Origin: Pratylenchus scribneri
Lineage: Eukaryota; Nematoda; Chromadorea; Rhabditida; Pratylenchidae
Length of the DNA: 64,000 nt
Direction: 5' to 3'
NCBI GenBank assembly: GCA_030063045.1
Contig: JAQSEB010000098.1
Location: forward strand, 310,001-374,000
Part shown: piece by piece, positions 22,680-33,769 of the stretch
Position numbering within the stretch: position 1 is the stretch's first letter
How the letters are laid out: the number at the start of each line of letters is the position of its first letter
Program-made: the position numbers and the translations under genes
Notes under the pieces: generated by a model
Databases searched by the model: none
Told to the model about the DNA's origin: nothing
What the model saw: the letters and a program-made list of their open reading frames with translations, nothing else

Positions 22680-25113
22680 ATGAAAGATTGGCGTCAAGTG
22701 GACCAATTGGATTATGCGGAAAATCCGGAAACGATGGAAAATATTCAGTCCAAATTTGGCGAATACAAAATGAAGATCGTACGTAGAAGCGATAGTGATT
22801 ATGTCTATTTCAACTGCCCAAAAAACAATTGCAAATTTCAAATGCGATGGGAAAAAAGGTTTTTAAATTATTATTAAATTTTGTGAATACATTTAATTTT
22901 ATCAGTGAATCATTTTTAAGTGAAGATTATTGTACTAAATTGCCTAACAATTAACAAATATTAAATCATAAAATTGATTTCCCAATTTGTTTAATTAAAA
23001 TAAATTGTGGATTATTTTTTATCATTTTTTAAACTGAAAATTCAATTCTAAATTGACAAGTTTCTAACTAATACGAAAATTCTCTTAAAAACCTTTAAAA
23101 TACTATAAAAAATTGAAAAGTAATACAACATCCATTAAAATATAAAAAATTAGAGTCCGGACACGGGCCCGACCCGGATTTTACCCTGGCCCAGGCCCCG
23201 AACCCGGGTCATTTGGGACAATCCCGGGTTTTCCCCGGGAAAAACCGGGTCGGGCTCGGCCTGGAAAAATTTTGAATAAAAACCCGGGTACCCGGGCCCG
23301 GCAAATCTGAAAAACCGGACTCTATAAAAAATATTAATTGAATAAAGCATGAAACTTTTTTTCACAGTGGTGGAGCATTGCATTGCCGAAATTGTGTAAA
23401 CTGTGAACACAATCATCCAATACGTAAATAATAAATAAATAATGAATAATTATCGATTTTTTATTATTCTTCATTTTCTAGAAGAAATCTCAAATGGAAA
23501 TGGCCAACCATTCCAAAACGAAAATAATATGGAAGTTTGGCGTCAAGTGGACCATTTGGTTGATGTGGAACAACCAGAATCGTTGGATTATATACGGGAA
23601 AAATATGGCACATATAAAGTGAAGCACACCGGTGTAAGAAATTTTGTCTATTTCTATTGCCCGAATACTAAAACTTGCAATTTTCGAATGCGATGGGTAA
23701 AAAGGTTTTCCTGATTTTAATTTAAAAACCGACTTATTTTTTGATATTTTAATCACAGGAGTGGAACATTGGAGGCATTACGAGAACACCATCATACTGG
23801 GCCACCGAAAAGGTTGAATTTGAACAAAATTGCAGGGACACCGCAGAAATTTCCGGAAAAATCATCGACAAGCGTGGAAAAAGGTTTTTAATTTTGGTTA
23901 AGACTTAATAGAAAACTATTAGAGATAAAATGAATTTATCAAATTACTACAAGGATTATTATTTTATAAAAAATTTTGAGAAATTGTTCTAAATTTTATG
24001 CGCATCAATTTATCGCCGTTTATAATTATTCTTCAACAATTGAAACAAAATTGATGATTTTGCTATCAAAAAAATAGAAAAATCTTGGCTATCTAATAAT
24101 ACAAATTTTATTTAAATTGGTTTAGGATAGGATGAAATTATATTCAAAAAGCAATTTAATATTCCATTGTGGTTGTGGAGGTCAATTTTGATGGTTTTTT
24201 GGGCATAAATCCATTAATTATGAACCAATTTAAATTTAATATGTATAATTTAATAGCCAATGTCAGCTCTTTAATTTGATTAAAAAATAAACAAAAATTC
24301 ATTTAGTCCTTGAGAAATTATAAAGATAAAATGGGATTTGTTGATAAAAATAAAATATATAAAATTCTGTATTTTTTTAATATAATTTATAATTTTTTCC
24401 AAAATTAGATGCGACACAAAAGGAGGTGAATAAGAAGATCAATCAACCACCGGCTGTCCCACCAATTGCAAAGAATTCGGTGCCGAAGAATATTAAAAAG
24501 GCAACGAACGGCGGGAAAAAACCGAAAAAAGGCGAAATGCCGAAGAAAGTGCCTTTTTTGTAAGTGAAAACCATTTTAGACTTGAATTTTGAACAAAAAA
24601 ATCCAAAATAAATCATAATAATATTTTTTGGCCTAAAAATCAGTTTCTTAATGGGAAATAGTTAATATGTCGAAAAGTTTATTACAATTTAGTGATTTGC
24701 CCAAAATTCACAAACCATATACCATTGAATAGAGCTCGTCAAGACGCATCGAATGGTATTTAATTTGTCATGGTTTAATTGGTTTTGAACCAAAACCCAC
24801 AAGATGGTTTAAGTGGTTTAATACCTCTAATTTTGATCAAACCAGACAAAATATATACCAATCGATGCGTCTCGCTGAGTTCTATCGATTGGGTATAGGT
24901 TTTGGGGGTCCAGGACAAATCGTTATAAACTTTGAGCAATTTTCAATGTTTTTTTTCGCAAAATTAAATGTCATCTTTTAATAAATTAAAATTTATTTTT
25001 TAAAAATTTTTCCATTAATTTTATAATTTTCTAGGAGTCACGAGGAAGCCAGACGAATCATGATGGGATTTAAACCAACCAAAATGGACAAAGACAAACG
25101 AGGTCGAGAATAG
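22680..25113 (+). CDS. Two-finger FLYWCH-like protein (270 aa), tandem-family member A
   Basis: Exons 22680-22858, 23368-23423, 23482-23704, 23759-23883, 24409-24559 and 25035-25113, all in phase. Each of two repeats has W-RQVDxL, a spacer, a YVYFxC-x4/5-C pair followed by F-x-MRW, and then EHNHP or EHHHT in the next exon. That C-C-H-H arrangement matches FLYWCH zinc fingers, which bind DNA in nematode regulators and MULE-derived proteins. The second half is Lys/Pro-rich. The short last exon (SHEEARRIMMG, DKDKRG) recurs in the sister genes. There is no signal peptide, so a nuclear DNA-binding role is likely. The first intron contains a hAT-type MITE and the fourth contains palindromic repeats. 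AATAAA-like sequence occurs near 25283. Confidence 0.82.
23151..23324. mobile_element. Small GC-rich hAT-type MITE inside intron 1
   Basis: The ends TAGAGTCCGG/CCGGACTCTA are flanked by exact 8-bp copies of TAAAAAAT (23143-23150 and 23325-23332). The inside is rich in CCCGGGTC-like self-complementary units. It lies wholly in an intron of the host gene. Confidence 0.92.
24010..24325. repeat. Copy of the CGCCGTTTATAAT repeat family in an intron
   Basis: It starts near TATCGCCGTTTATAATTATT and has weakly inverse sequence at the right end. It resembles elements at 39.62, 45.28, 52.44 and 53.92 kb that begin CTAACTT-GGCGCCGTTTAT. It is diverged and its ends are not exact. Confidence 0.5.
24672..24943. 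repeat. Palindrome with the GATGCGTCTCG island
   Basis: Inverse arms surround a centre near 24805. Each contains the CATTCGATGCGTCT-type island and flanking TTTATxxGATTTG-like ends. It lies in intron 5 of the gene and does not code. Confidence 0.75.
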
Positions 25114-25661
25114 AAGGCAAAAATAAGGAAGAATATTAATAATTGCAATGCAGGGCCATATTTAATTTGCGAATTTATTTTATCAATTTGATTTTATTTT
25201 GATGCCAATTTTGCTTTAATGTCACAAGCATGGCCTTTTATTTGTTGCTTTCATCCCATACATGGAATATCCATATTTGAATAAAATGAACAAACTCAGA
25301 AAATGATTGATTAATTTTATTCGTTTTTAATCGATTTATATTTCTTCATTTTTTAATAAAATGCAATTTGTAATTTATTGAGCTCATACAAAAAATTAAA
25401 ACCCGTTTCAAAACATAATTTAATGATGAATGTTAAACCAGCAAAAATATGGTTTGATTGAAATATTTTAAGCAATCTTTAGACGAAACGCTCAAAATTT
25501 ATCAGTTTAGTCATTTTTCCAAACTGATTTTTGGCTATTAAATTTTGGCAAGAAATAAAAGTGGTGTCAATGAATTCAAGAGATTTAAAAACGACATAAA
25601 ATTATTATACTTTTTGAGGTCTAAAATGGTGGCCTAAATAATAGGCTAATTAAACCTTAAA

Positions 25662-25849
25662 AGCTGGCAAAAAGACCTATAATAGAAAAATTTTGTTAAA
25701 TCGAGCCAACCACTAAAAATAGAACTCATCAAAATATTTCTATCCACCATTGATTCAAATACAACCTTTCCAGATAAATCGATATTAAAACCATTTTTGA
25801 AGTATAATTGTGTACTACGAGAAGAAATTATTGACAACACTGATCCAAA
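25662..25849 (+). promoter_or_regulatory. Copied 5' flank of FLYWCH-like member B
   Basis: The same conserved blocks as before member A, with small changes. It shows that B arose from a duplication that included the upstream region. Confidence 0.5.
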
Positions 25850-26130
25850 ATGAAAGATTGGTGTCAAGTGGACCAATTGGATGATGCGGAAAAGCCGGAA
25901 TCAGTGGAATATATTCAACAGCCAATTGTTACCAATCAACAGCAGGTGCCGGTGCCGCCTATGATTCAACAACAACAGCCAAAAATCCAGCCAAACACAG
26001 CTGTGAAGAAGAACAAGGTTGAATATTTGGAAAATAAAATTATCTAAACTGCCTTTAATAGCTTTTTGGTGGGCTATCGAATGGTATATTATACTTTTTT
26101 ATAGACAAAAATTTGGCCAAGTTATGGTGC

Positions 26131-26773
26131 GATATCTTAAAAATGTGGTAAAATTACCGTGTAAAATTATCTGGTAAAAATACCGGGTAAATTTACCAGA
26201 AGTTGCTAGTAAATCCGTATCTTAAAAAATTTACCTTATTCTAATCTTTTTACCAGTAAGTTTACTTTTATCAATAGAAGCTGGTAAAATGATAACCGAG
26301 CCCCCTATCGCGGTTAAAATTACCAGCAACTCATAGTAAAGTTACCAGTTACCTTCTTTTTAAGATGTGGGTAAAAAAGCGGCTAATAACTGGTACGTTT
26401 ACCAAGGTAAACTTACCAGAAACCAGTGCCGTAGCCAGGGGCTGAAGCACCCACTCGAAAGATCTATGGGGGTGCGGAGCACCCCTACGAAATGGGAAAA
26501 ATTGGGAAAAAGTAAAAGGGGAACCCTTTTTTAGTAACAAATTTTTCGCTGCGCGGCTATTTTTGGCCTAAATTTTTCGCTGCGCGGCCAAAAATTGGCA
26601 AAGGACTTTGCGAAAAAAAATTACACTCGAGCACCCCCCTATAATTTTTTCTGGCTACGGCACTGCCAGAAACTCGAGGTAAATTTACCACATTTTTAAA
26701 ATACGCCTTTTTACCCTGAAAAAGAAGTTGGTAACTGGTAAATTTACCATTACCTCGTTTTTAAGATACGGGC
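26131..26773. mobile_element. TIR element with GGTAA/TTACC-rich interior
   Basis: The ends read ATCTTAAAAA at the left and TTTTTAAGAT at the right. The inside is crowded with GTAAATTTACCAG-like short palindromes. A second element is nested in it at 26424-26665. It lies in the intron of the decayed FLYWCH-like copy. I see no clear target duplication. Confidence 0.7.
26424..26665. mobile_element. hAT-type MITE nested in another element
   Basis: The inverted ends CAGTGCCGTAGCCAG and their complement are flanked by exact CCAGAAAC copies (26416-26423 and 26666-26673). CAGTGxCGTAGCCAG ends are typical of hAT elements in many animals. There is no transposase. Confidence 0.93.
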
Positions 26774-27130
26774 CATGGCAAAAAATCATTTTTCGCAACA
26801 TTTGGTGCAAAAATAAATTGGATTTGGGAGACAAATAAACCGCACGTTTTTAATAAATTACAATTTATTTTTTAAAAATATTTTTCCATTAATTTAATAT
26901 TTTTTAATATTTTATAGGAGTCACGAGGAAGTCAAACGAATTCTTCTGGGGCAAACGACCAAAGTGAGCAAAGAAGACAAATGAGGCCGGGAATAGAAGG
27001 CAAAAATAAGTTAATAATTGCAATGCAGGACCATATTTAATTTGCAATTTTAATTTATTTTATCAATTTTTGGTTTTATTTTGATGCCAATTTTGCTTTA
27101 ATGTCACAATCATCGTGGCCTTTTATTTAT

Positions 27131-27480
27131 TTATTTGTTGCTTACCCTGCGTTCACAATGGCGCGTTTTGCCGCCGCGGCTAAACGCTTTGGTGTTCACA
27201 GTGGCGCGTTTTGTCGCCGCGGCAAAACGCGCCGCGGCAAAACGCGCCACAAAAATCGCGTTCATTGTGAACACCCACGCGATTTGACAAAGCGACAAAA
27301 CGCGCCGCGGCAAAACGCGCCACAAAAATCGCGTTCATTGTGAACAACCACGCGATTTGACAAAGCGGCAAAACGCGCCAAAATTTTAAAAATCGCCAAT
27401 CTGTTCACAATGACGCGTTTTTTGGGCGCGTTTAGCCGCGGCAGCAAAACGCGAGCAGTTCAAAAAATTTGATTTTCTGG
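27131..27480. repeat. GC-rich AAAACGCGCC repeat with a 78-bp tandem unit
   Basis: Two consecutive copies of a roughly 78-bp unit (about 27225-27380) contain CGCGGCAAAACGCGCCAC, ATCGCGTTCATTGTGAAC and GCGATTTGACAAAGCG. Single variants occur on both sides. Frames on both strands are by-products of the repeat. GTTCACAATG-GCG recurs at both ends, so it may be a small foldback element. Confidence 0.8.
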
Positions 27481-27692
27481 CGCGTTTTTTCTCCCAAAAT
27501 ACTAGAGTTGACATTTTTAAAAATATTTAAAAAATATTTAACAATTTTATAAAATTTCCAAATCGATCCCAACCTATGTAAAAAACTCTGCTCTTTTCAA
27601 TGATATAAAAATTAATTTATTTGGATCAAAAAAAATTATATAAGGGTGAAATGTAAAAATTTATGATATGATGAAAAATCAATGATTCCGAA

Positions 27693-28252
27693 TCAAGTCA
27701 AATTATATATCAATCGATGCGCCTTGATGCGGGGATTCTGAATCTGTTATCAATTTTGCATAAAACTCAAAAATAGAAAAGTTATGACCAGTATAGTCAA
27801 GTACATTTTTTAGACATTTTTGCCAAATTTAAATGGCCATAACTTTTTTAGTTTTTTGTTTTATACGAAACCAATACCAGATTCGTTATCAGCAGATTGG
27901 GGCACGTCGAATCAACTATAATATGACTGGAAAAAACCTCAAATTTTTTTTCGAATTCCAATTCAAAAGGGGGAACCTTCACTTTTGCAAATATTTTTTT
28001 AAATTTTTTATTCTAGGTCAAATTATACTTCAATCGACGCGCCTGATTGTGCTGATCACGAATCTGGTATTAGTTTCGCATAAAATAAAAAACTAAAAAA
28101 GTTATGGCCATTTAAATTTGGCAAAAATGTATAAAAAATGTACTTGACTAAACTTGTCATAACTTTTCTATTTTTGAGTTCTATGCAAAATTGATGACAG
28201 ATTCAGAATCCCCGCATCAAGGCGCATCGATTGATATATAATTTGATCGAAA
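27693..28252. repeat. Large palindrome carrying four island copies
   Basis: The two halves (centre near 27960) are inverse copies, and each half also contains an inner inverted pair around AAAAGTTATGGCCATTTAAAT. TCAATCGATGCGCCTTGAT-type islands sit near 27715 and 28225 and TCAATCGACGCGCCTGATT types near 27905 and 28035. It does not code. Confidence 0.8.
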
Positions 28253-29192
28253 ACAAATTTTCTAAATTTTTTGGTGGGACATTTCGAGATTTTTCCCCTT
28301 TGGGATATTTTGAGATGGGACATTATGATTATGAGACGCGACCAAGGCCAATGAAACTTTTAGCCAATCAATAGATTTCATGTATATGTCTAGTAGACAA
28401 GACATATGTTTTTGCTTGGTTGAACCTAATTTTAACCTATTATTATTACCTATATTGAACCATAAATCAAAATTAGTTTTCATAAAACAAATTTATAAAT
28501 TAAAATAAAAAATTTTAAATTTTGTTAATTTCGATATATTTTTTGGATTTATTTTTAATCCAAAGGAGGTCAAACTCCTAACCGAGCCTTTTTATCCGTG
28601 TCTTGACCTTGCCGAGGCCTAATTCAATTTTTATTTTTACCCGTTTTATGGGATGAAAAATTTGGAATGGTTAACCATAAAAATTTTATGCGATTTGTGT
28701 GTCATTTTATGGGACCATTTTATTGGGGCCACTTTTTTTTACCAATTGTCCATTTCTACTCTCCTCTCTGTTATCCGAAAAAAAATTAGCCACCATTTTC
28801 CTTCCTATTTTATCGATTTTTCCTCAAAAAATGTGGGCGAACTCGTTTTTAACCAAACAAATTGCTGATAAATAAGCTGCAAAAAATATAAAAACATGCT
28901 TTTTTTATTCTAATTGAAAAAATTATTAAATTCATTTTATTAATATTTTTGTGTTACTTTTCGGTTATCTAGGTCCGGAATTTTTTGTCCATTAAATTAC
29001 ACCCAAAATTGGTCGACCCTAAAATCACTTAAAAAAAATTATGTTTTTTCGTGGTTTTACTATCAAATATGAGTAAAAGAATATAAAAAAAACTCAAAAT
29101 TTTTTTCAAATCTGAACCCGGATAACCCCGTAAAGTACCTTTTTATTTTCCAGAAGAGAACTAAAAAGTGACCATTTTGATCCAACAGCAGG
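28253..29192. other. Intergenic, no gene seen
   Basis: AT-rich upstream region of FLYWCH-like member C. Short frames are unsupported by splice sites or composition. It does not share the conserved 5' blocks of members A and B. Confidence 0.4.
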
Positions 29193-32100
29193 ATGAAAGA
29201 TTGGCGGCAGGTGGACCAATTGGATGATGATGCGGAAAAGCCGGAATCAGTGGAATATATTCGGGCCAAATATGGTGCAGGCAAAATGGCAAACACAGGC
29301 TCAGTAAATTATGTGTATTTCAAGTGCACAAAAAATTGCGGTTTTCTGTTGCGATGGGTTAAAAGGTTTTTTTTAAATAAAAAAATATTTTTGAGAATTG
29401 ATGTAGTATTAATTTACAAAAAAAAATTGAAAAGTTTATAATGGTTTAGTGGTTTATCCTACACCACCAAACCCTTTTATCCAGTCGATAGATCTCGTCA
29501 ACCATCAAGACCCATCAAAAATGGTATTTAATTTGCCAAGTTTTGGCCAAAAAAAGGCGTCAAATCGCTTTTCATTTTCGGCTCAAAATTTAAATTGGCT
29601 AAATTCCAAGTCAAATCATTATTAACTGATGCGTCTTATCCGAGGTCTACCGAATGGTAATTGGGTATAAAGGGTTCTTTTAGAGATCTCTAAAAAAAAA
29701 TTACTTAACATGGATAATTTTTTCTGCATTTGAAAATAATTTTAAACAATTCGATAAATTAAATGCATTCCTCTATTGAAACCAATTTTAAAATCTTTCA
29801 AAACAATTCAGTTTATAAGTTTTATAAAACAAAAACTCTTCCACCAATAATCGAGGCATATCTATAATCAGGCCCGGCGCCAGGATTTTTTTTGGGGGGT
29901 CCATAGGGTTTTTTTTTTGGGGGGGGGGGGGGGTCCCTCGACACCTTTTCCTATTTTTTCTCCTCTTCTTTCCAATTTGCCCCTATTTTTTCGGATTTAC
30001 CCGATTTCGGGGGGACCCCGGGCCCCAAGTTGCACCCCCTGGCGCCGGGCCTGAATAAAATTGAATGAGATAATATTAATTTGCCGAAAAAAACACTGAA
30101 TTTGCCGACAACTTTTCGTGTCGAAAAATATTATATTTTTGAGGCCATTAACTTGGTCCTAACTTAGGGGTTTAGGGTTAGGGTTCAGAGCAGCAGGACT
30201 GGGATTAGGGGTTAGGGAATCTTAGAGAAGTCTGATTTGGCCAAGTTATATGGCCTCAAAAATATAATATTTTTCGACACGAAAAGTTTTCGGCAAATTA
30301 AATGACTGCCAAAATTGAACAACCATTTTTCAATTTAATTTTCATTAAAATTTATTCAACGTTTTTCAGGACTGGAGCATTGGAGGCATTACGAGAACAC
30401 AATCATCCATTGGATTCGGATTTGAGAAAGTAAAAAATAAAAATGTGAATTTTGATTTAATCTTTTCAGGAACAGAAAGAAGAGGGCAAAATTGGACAAA
30501 AGTGCAAAAGAAATTGAATCGAATGACTTGGAGAAATTGTCGGAGGCAAAAGGTTTTCAATTTTTATGATGTTCAAAAACCATTCTATTATTCAATTTTC
30601 AATACATTTAAATTTTACTAAAAATTCTTTTAATAAGTTTCAAATTTATAGGCAATTTTTCTATTTTTTTTTCATTTTTTCTTTAAATTTTTCAAAAAAT
30701 AAAAATTATTAAATATGATTTTTCGGCAAAAAAATGCACTTCATTCGGCAATAAAATGTTTTATCTCGTTTCTAAAATAGATACGGTTCTGCCAAACAAG
30801 AATGAAAAGATCAGCCAATTGACTTCGACTGTTCCATTGGTAAAGAATTCGGTGCCGACGAACAACAATTTGAAAAAACCGACCACAAGGTTTTATTTTT
30901 ATATTAGGAAAAATTTTGAAAAATACAAATTTTTCCTGGGATTATATATTTTAGGACAATTTTTTGAATTCCATTTGCCATTTCATAACCCAGTCCGTTT
31001 TTGACCATGCCTCAAAAAGAAATGGGTTAAGTGAGATATATAATTGGAAAGCTCAATGTATCCTCAACAATTTGGCTTTTTTAATTTTATTACAAATTTA
31101 AAAATTATAGAATAATTACATAGTTTTTCTCCCAAAAATTTGAATTTATTACATACAAAATTAAACAAATTTTTCAAAGTTGAATTAAAAAAATAATAAA
31201 TATCGAATTATAAAGTGCAATTTGTTCTTTCAAATGGTATATTGCTTTTCCATTTTTTTGACTTTCATGTTAAAAAAATGAATGCAATTATCAAAAATTA
31301 TCTCTACTTAACGGTTATTTATTTATGTAAAGATTAGAAAAATTATTATTCATATTTGATACATACATGGGCAAGGGAGGAGGGATCATCCGGGCCGTTG
31401 CGAGCGAGGTGGGGGGAGATCAAAAAAATTTTTTGCGAACTCCCCCTTTTTCACTTTTTTGCGTCGCAGGCGAAAATTTCTAATAAAAATAGCCCCGCAG
31501 GGCAAAATTTTAACCAAAAATGACTTCGCAACTAAAAATTTTAGCCCAAAAATAGCCGCGCAGCGAAAATTTTATGTCGAAAATTTAACTTCGCAAGGAA
31601 AAATTTGGCCAAAAATGCCTCTATGACTTCGCACCCCCAACCAATAACCGCCACTTCGCACTTCCTCCACTCCCACCTGCGAAGTCCCCCCCTGTATCCG
31701 ACCCCGATTGCGGCGTGGTGCCCCCGGGATCATCCCCCCCCCCCCCCCATTGCCCATGTATGATTTGATAATAAAACGATAAAAAATATTATTTAGGTTA
31801 GAATCTTGTGGTTCCAATTTGGGGTAGCATAGGGTGATTTTGGGGGTGAAAAAATATGCATCCTGGCCAGCCTAACCTATTATTAAATATGCAATGAAAT
31901 AAATTCTTATTAAGCATCAAATTAACCCAGAAAAATTTTTTAAATAGTGTGAAACCATTCAAATTAATAAATTAAAATTTAATAAAAAATATTATTTTTT
32001 TCCAGTTCGAGTTCAACAACCAAAAATTCGCCAATAGAAACGAATGATCCTTTGGAGCAACTTTGTCAAATTGATTTGAACAAGAAAAAATGGTGGAATG

Positions 32101-33769
32101 ATTTGGACAATGTGGTGTTTATGTCGGATGAACAATTGGAAGAATATGTGGCCAAACAAAAAGCACAATTCATTACATTGAAGGTAAAATATTTTTTAAC
32201 ATAATTCTTTTAATTATTTTTAATTAAATATTGAAAATTTGCTAACTTAAGAATAAAAAAATTAAAATTTAGGGATTAAAAATGTTTTATTTGCCTATTT
32301 AATTTTGAAAATATTTCTTCAAAAAGATTGTAAAAGTTCAAAAATTTACCCTATACTTTTAAATTTATACTCAATCGAAACCGATAGATCTCGTCAAGAA
32401 GAACCGTTGGATAATAGAGGTTTAGCCATTCTGAATAGTTTTGAACCAAAATCTAAATCGATTTAAATCGTTTAATTTTAATACTCATTAATTTTGGTTT
32501 AAAATTATATACAATTCGATGCGTTCTCTGATAAGATCTATCCAATTTTAAATTTCGTTTTTTGACATTTTCAGCAAATTAAGTATTTGTTATTTAAAAT
32601 AATTTAATTGCATATTTAATTTTTTTTTCAATATTCAGTACTGATTTTAGCATTTTAGAAATATTTTTTATACCAATTTAATTTAATACCCAGAAATTAA
32701 AAATTTTAGAATCTTATTATAAGCCAAGCAATTTAATAAAACTATTTTCGGCAAATTTTGAACAAAAAAATACCAAAATAAATCTTAATATTTTTTTGGT
32801 CAAAAAACTGGTTTCTGAATTTGTTTGATAAATAGGGCTCGGATTCTTAGGTATATAAAAATTGCCAAATAGGTACTTAAATAGGTACGAAAAAGTGAAA
32901 AATAGGTACAAAAAAGGCAAAAATAGGTATTGGATCTTTTTTAATCATTTTTTGCTAAATTTTCAAAGAAAAATGCCTATGAAGCAACAAAATTAGTTTT
33001 TCAATACAAAAAAAATTTTTCGGAATTGCGAGATTTGAACCTAGACCCCACCCTAGTGCTCACCATTCCAAAGACCCCCCTCTTCGCCAATTGACCAAAA
33101 TTTTCGGTGGTTGGGATTTGCTTAATATTGCCAATTTAAGTATTTGAAAGGTCAAAAAGCCCATTTTTTATTTTAATTTATCCTGCCATGCTATTTTTCA
33201 CTGATTTTTAGGCATATTTTCTTGATTTTTTTGTTGAAAAAGGGCTAAAATAGGTAAATTAGGTACAAAAAACTAAAAATAGGTATGAAAAGTTGAAAAA
33301 GGGCTAAAATAGGTAAATTAGGTACAAAAAACTAAAAATAGGTATGAAAAGTTCAAAATAGGTAAATTTAGGTAAATAAAACTTCACGCTAGAAGCTTCA
33401 AACCAAGTGGGAAATGCTTTTTTCGTCTATATTTCAATTTCAACATTCTGATATCAGGAAAAAAATAGGTATTTACCTAAGAATCCGAGCCCTATTGATA
33501 AATAGCCAAGAACCACAGTGTTTTGATAATAAAAGTAAAAAAAAATGCTGGCCTATAAAAAATGGCAAAACAAAATTCACTATTGGCCTCAAAAAAATAG
33601 GTTGTAAATTATTAGAAAATTTTAAAATAATTTTGTATATTTTTAAAAATTAATTAAATAATTTTTTGTATCATTAAAGGAGTGGATGAATCAAATTCTT
33701 TTGGCCACAACCAAAGCGAACAAAGACAAACGAGGCGCATATTGGGACAAAATGCAACCGGCGGAATAG
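29193..33769 (+). CDS. Single-finger FLYWCH-like protein (230 aa), member C
   Basis: Exons 29193-29365, 30370-30429, 30470-30552, 30781-30889, 32006-32183 and 33680-33769, all in phase. Exon 1 gives KDWRQVDQL and YVYFKC-x3-C (one residue shorter than its sisters). Exon 2 gives ALREHNHPL, completing the C-C-H-H finger. A basic Lys-rich linker follows. Exons 5-6 encode a C-terminal block shared with member D: DPLEQ-C-QIDLNKKKWWNDLD, FMSDEQLEEYVAKQKAQ and ILLATTKANKDKRGAYWD. That block is the best-conserved part and I do not recognise it. The protein is probably nuclear. Its introns hold at least five different repeat elements without disturbing an exon. GGAATAAAAT near 34036 is a plausible poly(A) signal. 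Confidence 0.82.
29428..29690. repeat. Diverged palindrome with degraded island copies
   Basis: Inverse arms around a centre near 29560. The left arm has GATCTCGTCAACCATCAAGA and the right has GATGCGTCTTATCCGAGGTC. It lies in intron 1 of member C. Confidence 0.6.
29869..30053. mobile_element. Small GC-rich TIR element (CAGGCCCGGCGCCAG ends)
   Basis: The ends are perfect 15-bp inverse copies. The inside has a long poly-G run and GGGGACCCCGGG-like sequence. The end type fits hAT elements, but the flanking 8-mers do not match, so the target duplication has decayed or the assignment is wrong. Confidence 0.7.
30098..30299. repeat. Palindrome with a TTAGGG-like centre
   Basis: About 48-bp perfect arms (AATTTGCCGA..., CTTTTCGTGTCGAAAAATAT, TTTTTGAGGCC) flank a core with GGGGTTTAGGGTTAGGGTT and GATTAGGGGTTAGGG. 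It lies in intron 1 of member C. Confidence 0.8.
31376..31758. mobile_element. TIR element with CATGGGCAA ends
   Basis: The ends CATGGGCAA/TTGCCCATG surround repeated CCxxAAAATxxCCxCGCAGxGAAAAT units and a C-homopolymer. It lies in intron 4 of member C. No clean target duplication is visible. Confidence 0.6.
32345..32560. repeat. Diverged palindrome with island remnants
   Basis: The arms carry GATAGATCTCGTCAAGAAG and TTCGATGCGTTCTCTGATAA around a centre near 32450. It is an older relative of the 24.7 and 29.4 kb copies. Confidence 0.5.
32833..33494. mobile_element. hAT-type MITE with exact 8-bp target duplication
   Basis: The inverted ends TAGGGCTCGGATTCTTAGGT are flanked by TTGATAAA (32825-32832 and 33495-33502). 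The inside is rich in AAATAGGTA units, holds a tRNA-like segment, and includes a 60-bp unit in two tandem copies (33236-33355). It lies in the last intron of member C. Confidence 0.93.
33022..33092 (-). ncRNA. tRNA-derived (SINE-like) segment inside a hAT-type MITE
   Basis: On the minus strand TTGGCGAAGAGGG matches the RNA polymerase III A box (TRGCNNAGYNGG) at all but one position. GGTTCAAATCT, 36 bases later, matches the B box (GGTTCGANTCC) at 9 of 11. The arms do not form a clean cloverleaf by eye and no anticodon is secure, so this is a tRNA relic or a SINE head, not a working tRNA gene. Confidence 0.5.

Larger units (their letters stand above)
25850..27040 (+). pseudogene. Truncated FLYWCH-like copy (member B)
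   Basis: Exon 1 (25850-26017) starts like its sisters (KDWCQVDQLDDAEKPESVEYIQ), but the Cys-pair and His exons are missing and a Gln/Pro-rich stretch follows. The terminal exon (from 26918) is conserved as DNA. Spliced at the AAG donor it is read in a different frame from the sisters, to a TAA at 27038; the ancestral frame would stop at 26984. Two nested repeat elements fill the intron. The 3' flank still matches member A up to about 27130, where a GC-rich repeat begins. A short transcript is possible, but the finger is lost, so I call it a decayed duplicate. Confidence 0.6.

Noticed and set aside
23440..23714. Separate gene starting in the second finger exon
   Set aside because: The same two-finger exon order occurs in member D and the exon joins the upstream one in phase, so it is one gene.
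27101..27447. Overlapping frames on both strands with RRGKTR/ARFAAARF
   Set aside because: They come from the 78-bp GC-rich tandem repeat; all frames stay open because of its composition.
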